From: Acidimicrobiia bacterium
GTDB taxonomy: Bacteria > Actinomycetota > Acidimicrobiia > IMCC26256
Direction of reading: 5' to 3'
Length of the DNA: 13,005 bases
NCBI GenBank assembly: GCA_023262065.1
Contig: JALRDW010000039.1
Span: 1-13,005, forward strand
The notes beneath the pieces were generated by a model. The model made no database searches. It saw only the letters and a list, made by a program, of their open reading frames with translations, and was not told the origin of the DNA. The first letter of the stretch is position 1. Each line of letters starts with the position of its first letter. This document shows positions 1-5,620 of this stretch, piece after piece. The translations under genes were made by a program, and so were the position numbers.

Positions 1-2
1 TG

Positions 3-311
3 GGCCGGGCCTGGGCCTACACGATCCAGTGGCCGATCATCGGTGCGTTCGCCGTCGTCGTCTGGAACCGCTATCGCAGGCACGGCAGCATCACCCGGTC
101 CGTCTCGACCTACTTCCGCAATCGGGTGGCCCGGTTCGAGGCCGAGGCGCTGGCAGAGGAGGAGCGGCAGCGCGCGTCGCAGGAGACCCGGCACGATGCC
201 CCGCCTGCACTTGAGGACCCTGACGAGCGTGCATGGCGTGAGCACGTGCGACGCCTGCACCAGCAGGATCCACCCGGAGGACCCCCCGCGCAGCGGCGCA
301 GCGATCGCTAG
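3..311 (+). CDS. C-terminal end of a small membrane protein (5' end outside window)
   Basis: The frame is open from the left edge to TAG at 309-311, giving about 102 visible residues. It begins with a hydrophobic stretch containing W-A-Y-T-I-Q-W-P followed by I-I-G-A-F-A-V-V-V-W, which reads as a final transmembrane helix. A basic stretch (NRYRRHGSITR) and a long charged, Glu/Arg-rich, probably cytoplasmic tail follow. A C-terminal aromatic 'WxYxxQWP' helix is reminiscent of short conserved actinobacterial membrane proteins of unknown role, which are sometimes annotated with the weakly supported name of glucitol operon activator. I cannot assign a function. It ends 9 bp before the GTG of the MFS transporter in the same direction, so the two are probably co-transcribed. 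Confidence 0.6.
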   Translation, partial: GRAWAYTIQWPIIGAFAVVVWNRYRRHGSITRSVSTYFRNRVARFEAEALAEEERQRASQETRHDAPPALEDPDERAWREHVRRLHQQDPPGGPPAQRRSDR

Positions 312-320
312 CCTGCAGCA

Positions 321-1844
321 GTGACGATCAGCCGACGGTGGGGTGCCCTCGCCGTCCTCTCGGGAGCCCTCGCCCTGATCTCGCTCGACAACACGATCGT
401 CAACGTGGCACTTCCCAGCATGCAGGAGAGCCTCGATGCGACCACCTCCGCGCTCCAGTGGGTCGTCGACGCCTACTCGGTCCTGTTCGCCGGGAGCCTG
501 CTGCTGGCCGGAAGCCTCGGCGACAGGTTCGGCCGTCGCCGGATCCTGATGATCGGCCTGCTGGTCTTCGGTGCGGGATCCCTCGCGGCCGGCCTGGCTG
601 CGGATGTGAACGTGCTGACGCTGTGCCGGGCGGTCATGGGCGTGGGCGCCGCGTTCATCATGCCGTCGACCCTGTCGATCGTCGTGCAGGTGTTCCGAGA
701 GCCACGGGAGCGGGCGCAGGCGATCGGCATCTGGTCGGCCGTGGCCGGCGTCGGGGTCGCCCTCGGTCCGATCATCGGCGGCCTGCTCCTCGAGCGGTTC
801 ACCTGGCACGCCATCTTCCTCGTCAACCCGCCGCTCATCGTGCTCGTCCTGCTCGCTGTCCTCCTGGTCGTTCCCGAGTCCCGGGACGACTCCCGGCCCC
901 AGCTGGACATGCGGGGGGCGGCGCTGTCGTCGCTCGGCCTGGTCGCCCTCATCGTGACGATCATCCAACTGCCCGAGCAGGGGGTGGCCGTCACGACCGT
1001 GCTGTCCTTCGCGCTTGCTGCAGCAGCCCTGATCGCGTTCGTGTGGTGGGAGGGCCGGGCGCCGCGCCCCCTCCTGCCGATGGACCTGTTCCGTCATCGG
1101 ACATTCGTCATCTCCGTCGTCACGGTCGGGCTCGTCTACTTCGCGCTGATGGGGGCGACCTTCCTGCTGCCGCAGTTCCTGCAGCTGGTTCAGGACATGT
1201 CGCCGCTGGAGTCGGGCATCGCCCTGCTGCCGGGTGCCGGCGGGTTGTTCGTGGCCTCGCTGGGGAGTCCGGCACTGGCCGCGCGGCTCGGCCCTCGAGC
1301 CACCGTCGTGACCGGCCTGGTGCTCGTCATGCTCGGACTGGGACTCGCGAGCTTCTTCACGGCGGGCACGAACTACGGATTCGTGGCGCTCGCGCTCGGG
1401 CTGGTCGGCGTCGGCATGGGGTGTGCCCTGCCCCAGGCGACGAACGCGGTCCTCGGCAGCGTGCCCCGCGAGCGCGCCGGCATGGGCTCTGCGGTCAACG
1501 ACGCGGTGGGCGAGTTGGGCGGCTCGATCGGCGTCGCCGTCATCGGGGCCCTGATGACCGTCTTCTACCGCGCGCGGATCGACGAGGCCGTGGCGGCGCT
1601 CGGGGAGCGGGCCTCGCAGGTCCCGGCCGAGGTGATCGCCGGAGTGCGCGAATCCCTGGTGTCCGCGTACCTGACTGCGTCGAACCTGTCGACAGCCGAT
1701 GCGGCAGAGGTGCGTGTGACCACTGGGGCTGCATTTGTCGACGGCATGACCTTCGCCCTGCTCATCGGCGCGGTGGTCGTGGCGGTGGGCGTCGTCCTGG
1801 CGTGGCGGCTGTTCCCCACGCGGGTGGACCACGTGGCCGAGTAG
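321..1844 (+). CDS. DHA2-family (EmrB/QacA-type) MFS efflux transporter
   Basis: This 507-residue protein is predicted to be an inner-membrane proton-driven drug or metabolite exporter with 14 TM helices. The family signatures are visible: L-D-N-T-I-V-N-V-A-L-P at residues 22-32 (DHA2 motif in TM1), the motif-A loop G-D-R-F-G-R-R-R at 67-74, and the antiporter motif C G-V-G-V-A-L-G-P-I-I-G-G at 143-154. A P-R-E-R-A-G-M-G-S-A-V-N motif lies in the second half. Length fits the family. The GTG start places the N terminus just before TM1; no strong Shine-Dalgarno is seen, and the upstream gene stops 9 bp earlier. The substrate is unknown. Codons ending in A or T appear somewhat freely, for example GCG-CTT-GCT-GCA-GCA from 1011, whereas the genes to the right seem more strictly C/G-ending. 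No regulator gene is visible nearby. Confidence 0.9.
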   Translation: MTISRRWGALAVLSGALALISLDNTIVNVALPSMQESLDATTSALQWVVDAYSVLFAGSLLLAGSLGDRFGRRRILMIGLLVFGAGSLAAGLAADVNVLTLCRAVMGVGAAFIMPSTLSIVVQVFREPRERAQAIGIWSAVAGVGVALGPIIGGLLLERFTWHAIFLVNPPLIVLVLLAVLLVVPESRDDSRPQLDMRGAALSSLGLVALIVTIIQLPEQGVAVTTVLSFALAAAALIAFVWWEGRAPRPLLPMDLFRHRTFVISVVTVGLVYFALMGATFLLPQFLQLVQDMSPLESGIALLPGAGGLFVASLGSPALAARLGPRATVVTGLVLVMLGLGLASFFTAGTNYGFVALALGLVGVGMGCALPQATNAVLGSVPRERAGMGSAVNDAVGELGGSIGVAVIGALMTVFYRARIDEAVAALGERASQVPAEVIAGVRESLVSAYLTASNLSTADAAEVRVTTGAAFVDGMTFALLIGAVVVAVGVVLAWRLFPTRVDHVAE

Positions 1845-1866
1845 TCGGGAAATCCTGCCGAACCGG

Positions 1867-2973
1867 TCATGGCCAGGCCGCGATCGCCACGCTCCCCTCG
1901 AACGACGCGACCGTCGACCGGAACGCCTCGACGAGGTCGGTGCCCTCGCCGAGCGCCCGCGACACCAGGGTCGGGATCACCTTGGCGTCAGTGGTGATCT
2001 CGGGGGCGATGCCGAGGCCGTGCCGGGTGACGAGTTCGAGGTGGTTGTCGACGTCCCCGTTGAGCGCCGCCGCCACGTACGGTCCGGTCGGGCCCCCGGT
2101 CTCCTCGTGGTTGAGCGGATGCGCGTTCGCCTCGGAGATGATCCCCACACTCGCCCAGCGCGTGTGTCCGAGGACGACCACCTCCGGGTGCGCGCCGGCG
2201 AGCGCGAGGTGGAGCAGGTCGTCGTCGGTGATCGCCGCGCGCAGCGCAGCGACGTTGTCACCGAGTTCACCGATCTCGGCTGCGGCCTTGTAGACGAACG
2301 CCAGCGCATCGCCCACGGCGCGCACCGACCGGTTCCGCAGCAGCGGGTCCGCCGAACGGTCGTCGATGCGTCGTCGCACCGCCGGGTCGGCGAGGTCGAG
2401 GCCGTGCCCGCGGACGTGCAGGTGGAGGCCGGCCGAGTCGCGGCCGCGCACCTCGAGGCGGTCGATGGCGCTGAGCGCGACCTGCACCGAGTGGAACCCG
2501 GCGATCGCCGGGTGGTGGGAGGCCGGGTCGAGACCGGCGAGCAGTCCGTGGATCGCGTCAGCGGTCCGGAGCCGGTCACGGGCCACCGCCCACGCCGCGT
2601 CCTTCGCCGCGACGAGGGCCTCGTTGACCGGTTCGACGTCATCGGCGTCCACGGCACCCGCGTCGAGCGCCGCCTCGAGGCGAGCGAGGAGCGGGCCGAG
2701 CGCCTCGGCGTCGTCGCGCACCCGCACCGCACCCCGGCGGTCGGCGAGCAGGGCCGTCGCCCCCGGCACCCCCCGCAGCGCGGCGTCGACCGCAGCCGCG
2801 TGCTCGGCCGCATCCCGGAGGTGGGCCGCGCCGAGCGCGCCGTCGCCGGCCTCCACCGCCGTGAGGGCGGCGGTGAGGTGGCCGCGGGCCGTGACGAGCT
2901 CGGCGGCGAGGCCGGGGAGGTCGGGCAGGGCCCGGTCAGAGGGGCGCCGCAGGACGGCGATGATTCCGCACAC
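1867..2973 (-). CDS. glmS: Truncated glucosamine-6-phosphate synthase: glutaminase domain only
   Basis: GlmS makes glucosamine-6-phosphate from fructose-6-phosphate and glutamine, the first step to UDP-GlcNAc. The 368 residues contain only the class-II glutamine amidotransferase half. Cys2 (M-C-G-I-I) is the N-terminal nucleophile; R-G-R-D-S-A-G lies at 176-182, G-H-T-R-W-A-S-V-G at 269-277, N-A-H-P-L at 283-287, L-N-G-D-V-D-N at 304-310, and T-D-A-K-V-I-P at 328-334. The frame ends F-E-G-S-V-A-I-A-A-W-P-stop, in the strand that normally leads on to the linker and two SIS domains. No SIS sequence is found in any frame to the left, where the antisense of the MFS gene begins. About 145 extra, mostly helical residues separate Cys2 from the RGRDSAG motif, far more than in E. 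coli GlmS. The start is GTG, 46 bp after glmM. As it stands it cannot make glucosamine-6-phosphate. Confidence 0.85.
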   Translation of the reverse strand: MCGIIAVLRRPSDRALPDLPGLAAELVTARGHLTAALTAVEAGDGALGAAHLRDAAEHAAAVDAALRGVPGATALLADRRGAVRVRDDAEALGPLLARLEAALDAGAVDADDVEPVNEALVAAKDAAWAVARDRLRTADAIHGLLAGLDPASHHPAIAGFHSVQVALSAIDRLEVRGRDSAGLHLHVRGHGLDLADPAVRRRIDDRSADPLLRNRSVRAVGDALAFVYKAAAEIGELGDNVAALRAAITDDDLLHLALAGAHPEVVVLGHTRWASVGIISEANAHPLNHEETGGPTGPYVAAALNGDVDNHLELVTRHGLGIAPEITTDAKVIPTLVSRALGEGTDLVEAFRSTVASFEGSVAIAAWP

Positions 2974-2983
2974 GAGGACCGCG

Positions 2984-2989
2984 AGCCTA
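2984..2989 (-). promoter_or_regulatory. Possible -10 element for a near-leaderless glmS transcript
   Basis: On the minus strand the short glmM-glmS gap reads CCGGTAGGCT followed by ten bases and then the GTG. TAGGCT would place transcription start about four bases before the start codon, so glmS could have its own promoter in addition to read-through from glmM. No -35 element is recognisable. There is also no Shine-Dalgarno in the gap, which fits near-leaderless initiation. Inferred from sequence only. Confidence 0.35.
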
Positions 2990-3019
2990 CCGGCCCCCGA
3001 GCGGGTGGCCTCCCAGCGC

Positions 3020-4351
3020 TCAGGCGGTCCCGAGGGCGGCGGTGAGAGCCGCGACGAGCCGGTCGGCCGCGGTGTCGGCGACGCCCGGGGCGAGCGCCTC
3101 GACCATCACCCGCACCACCGGCTCGGTGCCCGATGGGCGGACGAGCACCCGACCGTCATCGCCCAGGTCGGCCTCGACCGCGGCCACCTCGGCCCAGAAC
3201 GCTGCGGCCTGCTCGAGCCCGTCGCGATCCGCGACCCGCACGTTGCGCAGCACCTGGGGCGCCTTCTGCACCTCGCGGGCGAGCACGTCGAGCGGGAGGC
3301 CCGAGCGGGCGACCACGTCGAGCACCGCGATCCCGGTGAGCGTGCCGTCGCCCGTCGTCGCCAACGCGCCGAGGATGATGTGTCCGCTCTGCTCACCCCC
3401 GAGCACGAGCCCACGCTCGTCCATGGCCGCCTTGACGGCACGGTCGCCGACCGGGGTCTCGACCACCTCGATGTCGTGCGCCGCGAGTGCACGCCGCAAC
3501 CCGAGGTTGGCCATGACGGTGGTGGCGATCGCCCGGTGCCGGAGTGCGTCGCGGGCCGCCAGGTCGAGCGCGAGCACCGCGAGGATCTCGTCGCCGTCGA
3601 CGATCGCGCCCCGCGCGTCCACCATGACGATCCGATCCGCATCGCCGTCGAGGGCGAGGCCCGCATCGGCCCCGCTCTCCACGACCGTGCGGGCGAGCGC
3701 GCCCGGATCGGTGGAACCACAGCCGTCGTTGATGTTGCGACCGTCGGGCGCGTCGTTGAGCACGTGCACCGTCGCACCGAGCGCTCGCAGCGCCCGCGGT
3801 GCGACCGCGTACGCAGCGCCGTGACCGCAGTCGACCACGACCGAGAGCCCCTCGAGCCGACGTCCGTCGAGCGAGCGGACGAGTCGGGCCACGTAGTCGT
3901 CGGCCGCAGCCGGTGCCGATGGGGGCGGGGGGCCGTCGACCTCGGGGGAACCGGCGGCGAGCACCGCGTCGAGTTCGGTCTCGATCGCGGCCTGCTGCTC
4001 GTCGGAGACCTTCGTGCCCCCGCGTGCGAACACCTTCACGCCGTTGTCGCGCCACGGGTTGTGACTGGCCGAGACCATCGCCCCCGGCATCCCGCGGGTC
4101 GCGGCCAACCCGGCGAGCCCGGGGGTGGGGAGCACCCCGCACGAGGCCACCGCGGCGCCCTCGGCGGCGAGGCCCGCGGCGAGGGCGGCCTCGAGGGCCG
4201 GGCCCGACTCCCGGGTGTCGCGGGCGGTGAGGTACGGGTCGGCCGTGCCGAGCACCCGCGCGACGGCGCGACCGAGTGCGTGGACGAATCCCGTCGTGAG
4301 GTCGACGTGGGCCTCGCCGCGGACGCCGTCGGTGCCGAAGCGCGGGGGCAT
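3020..4351 (-). CDS. glmM: Phosphoglucosamine mutase GlmM
   Basis: GlmM converts glucosamine-6-phosphate to glucosamine-1-phosphate in the cytoplasm, on the way to UDP-GlcNAc for peptidoglycan. The 443-residue length is normal. Four signatures of the alpha-D-phosphohexomutase family are intact: F-G-T-D-G-V-R-G near the N terminus; the phosphoserine loop S-A-S-H-N-P at 94-99 with Ser96 as the phosphorylated residue; the Mg-binding loop D-G-D-A-D-R at 235-240; and the sugar-binding G-E-Q-S-G-H at 319-324. The phosphate-binding R-P-S-G-T-E-P is at 405-411. ATG start. It begins 26 bases after the rpsI stop without a clear ribosome binding site, so it is probably translated from the rplM-rpsI message. 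It lies directly upstream of glmS, the enzyme that supplies its substrate. Confidence 0.97.
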   Translation of the reverse strand: MPPRFGTDGVRGEAHVDLTTGFVHALGRAVARVLGTADPYLTARDTRESGPALEAALAAGLAAEGAAVASCGVLPTPGLAGLAATRGMPGAMVSASHNPWRDNGVKVFARGGTKVSDEQQAAIETELDAVLAAGSPEVDGPPPPSAPAAADDYVARLVRSLDGRRLEGLSVVVDCGHGAAYAVAPRALRALGATVHVLNDAPDGRNINDGCGSTDPGALARTVVESGADAGLALDGDADRIVMVDARGAIVDGDEILAVLALDLAARDALRHRAIATTVMANLGLRRALAAHDIEVVETPVGDRAVKAAMDERGLVLGGEQSGHIILGALATTGDGTLTGIAVLDVVARSGLPLDVLAREVQKAPQVLRNVRVADRDGLEQAAAFWAEVAAVEADLGDDGRVLVRPSGTEPVVRVMVEALAPGVADTAADRLVAALTAALGTA

Positions 4352-4377
4352 GGCGCGGACGCGGCGGCGGGGACCGG

Positions 4378-4770
4378 CTAGCGCTTCGAGTACTGCGGAG
4401 CCTTGCGGGCCTTCTTGAGGCCGTACTTGCGCCGCTCCTTCTCACGCGAGTCACGCGTGAGGAGGCCCGCCTTCTTGAGCGCGGGGCGCTGCTCCGGGTC
4501 GAGCGCGGCGAGGGCCCGGGCGATGCCGAGCCCGAGGGCACCGGCCTGGCCGGAGATGCCACCGCCGTCGATCGTGGCGTCCACGTCGTAGACGTCGGCG
4601 GTCTGGGTCAGACGGAGCGGCTCGGTCGCGGCCATGCGGTGGGTCGCGATCGAGAAGTAGCGCTCGACCTCACGGCCGTTGATCGTGACCTTGCCCGAAC
4701 CGGGGCGCAGGCGCACGCGGGCCACGGCCTCCTTACGACGTCCGGTGGTCTGGATGAGCGGCTTCGGCAC
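4378..4770 (-). CDS. rpsI: 30S ribosomal protein S9 (uS9)
   Basis: This is a 130-residue ribosomal protein of the small-subunit head whose basic C-terminal tail reaches toward the P-site tRNA. Diagnostic segments are [11 protein letters not shown] near the N terminus, [11 protein letters not shown] in the middle, and the terminal [12 protein letters not shown], whose final S-K-R is the classic S9 ending. The frame stays open upstream through rplM, so the start must be chosen. GTG at 4770 gives the normal length and N terminus and has an AGGA-type ribosome binding site a few bases before it. It follows rplM with a 20-base gap, the near-universal L13-S9 pairing. Confidence 0.97.
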   Translation of the reverse strand: MPKPLIQTTGRRKEAVARVRLRPGSGKVTINGREVERYFSIATHRMAATEPLRLTQTADVYDVDATIDGGGISGQAGALGLGIARALAALDPEQRPALKKAGLLTRDSREKERRKYGLKKARKAPQYSKR

Positions 4771-4775
4771 GAGGG

Positions 4776-4782
4776 TTCCTTC
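4776..4782 (-). promoter_or_regulatory. Ribosome binding site deciding the rpsI start
   Basis: The minus strand reads GAAGGAA five bases before the GTG at 4770. It supports that start over the longer open frame, which continues far upstream through rplM. Confidence 0.7.
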
Positions 4783-4790
4783 GCTGGTCG

Positions 4791-5252
4791 TCACTGGGCC
4801 TTGCGGGCGCGGGCCGGCAGGGCGTGGTCGACGGGGTTCTGGGCGGCGTGCGGGTGCGCGGCGCCCGGGTAGACACGCAGCTTCTTGAGCATCGCCCGGC
4901 CCAACCGGCCCTTGGGCAGCATGCCCTTGACCGCGAGCTTGATGACGCGGTCGGGGTGGCGCTCGATCATGTCCTGCAGGGAGGACTGCTTGAGGCCGCC
5001 CGGGTAGCCGGAGTGCCGGTAGTACTGCTTCTCCACCGCCTTGCGGGCCGAGATGTCCAACTTGGCCGCGTTCACCACGATGACGTGGTCGCCCGTGTCG
5101 ACGTGGGGCGCGTAGATCGGCTTGTGCTTGCCGCGGAGGAGGTTCGCGACCTCGGTCGCGAGGCGCCCCAGGACGGCGTCCTCGGCGTCGACGACGTGCC
5201 AGGCCCGCTGGATGTCGGACGGCCGGGGGGTGAAGGTCTTGGCGGAGGACAC
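4791..5252 (-). CDS. rplM: 50S ribosomal protein L13 (uL13)
   Basis: L13 is an early-assembling large-subunit protein. The 153-residue product has the typical order: a short N-terminal tail with T-F-T-P-R-P and [50 protein letters not shown]; the signature [12 protein letters not shown]; and [16 protein letters not shown]. Length is normal. GTG start, preceded by a purine-rich GAAGAGA. It is the first gene of the rplM-rpsI-glmM-glmS unit, with a recognisable promoter about 110 bases upstream. Confidence 0.97.
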   Translation of the reverse strand: MSSAKTFTPRPSDIQRAWHVVDAEDAVLGRLATEVANLLRGKHKPIYAPHVDTGDHVIVVNAAKLDISARKAVEKQYYRHSGYPGGLKQSSLQDMIERHPDRVIKLAVKGMLPKGRLGRAMLKKLRVYPGAAHPHAAQNPVDHALPARARKAQ

Positions 5253-5360
5253 GTTGGAGTCTCTTCGGGTTCGTGGGGCGTCGGCCGGACGGCGCGGACG
5301 CAGGGGTGCTGGGCGTTCGGGGTCTCCGGGGACCGTGCGGTCGCCGGACGCGGAGGGAGC

Positions 5361-5390
5361 ATCCTAGCGATGCCCCTGAGGGCCCGACAA
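5361..5390 (-). promoter_or_regulatory. Sigma-A-type promoter for the rplM operon
   Basis: On the minus strand TTGTCG (5385-5390) and TAGGAT (5361-5366) are separated by 18 bases, close to the housekeeping -35/-10 consensus. Transcription would start near 5354 and give a leader of about 100 bases before the rplM GTG. This is the best promoter match I found in the window. Confidence 0.6.
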
Positions 5391-5532
5391 TCCGGGACCG
5401 CGGCAGCCCGACCGGGCGCCGACGGCCGAGTTCACCAGTTCTTGGGTGGCGCGTCGGGTCTCGGCGGCCGACACTGCCCGTGGACCCTCGGAACCGGGCC
5501 GGGGCGCGGATCGTTGTCCCGGTGGACGGCGG

Positions 5533-5538
5533 TACCAT
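5533..5538 (+). promoter_or_regulatory. Possible -10 element for the secreted-protein gene
   Basis: CGGTACCAT contains TACCAT here, matching the CGGTA(C/G)NNT form seen before other genes in the window. TTGTCC at 5514-5519 is only 13 bases upstream, too close for a normal -35, so only the -10 is proposed. It would give a leader of about 75 bases. Confidence 0.35.
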
Positions 5539-5553
5539 CCGCCCCCGTTCGCA

Positions 5554-5574
5554 GGCCGGGCCGGGCCGGGCCGG
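5554..5574 (+). repeat. Short CCGGG tandem repeat
   Basis: Three perfect CCGGG units plus a partial CCGG, preceded by GG, lie in the presumed leader of the secreted-protein gene. Because it is non-coding and short, it may be simple GC-rich drift. Length variation here would alter the leader, not the protein. Confidence 0.55.
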
Positions 5575-5620
5575 ACGGGTGCGGGACGAGGGACACGAGG
5601 CACGGGGGATCAGGACCGCG

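Larger units (their letters stand above)
5253..5620. other. Divergent intergenic region between rplM and the secreted-protein gene
   Basis: 368 bases with no gene I can support. Although a forward frame is open from 5273 and a reverse frame crosses it, neither gives a plausible protein. It holds a well-formed promoter for rplM, a weaker -10-like element for the rightward gene, and a short CCGGG tandem repeat. The roughly 100-base leader of rplM could carry translational control typical of ribosomal protein operons, but I see no structure clear enough to call. Confidence 0.6.

Noticed and set aside
1845..1866. Terminator or attachment site between MFS and glmS
   Set aside because: The 22 bases contain no convincing hairpin, inverted repeat or duplicated target site, so no mobile-element boundary can be supported there.
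1565..1870. Missing SIS domains of GlmS hidden by a simple frameshift
   Set aside because: All minus-strand frames left of 1867 were examined; they read as antisense of the MFS gene with no SIS-like motif, so a single frame error cannot explain the truncation.
2366..4381. Long plus-strand open frames opposite glmS and glmM
   Set aside because: Arg/Ala/Ser-rich or Val/Glu/Arg-rich translations without motifs, antisense to GlmM and GlmS, whose signatures are clear.
5273..5620. N-terminal extension of the secreted protein back to 5273
   Set aside because: It would bury the signal peptide more than 100 residues inside and cross the rplM promoter. GTG at 5621 with AGGA upstream is far more plausible.
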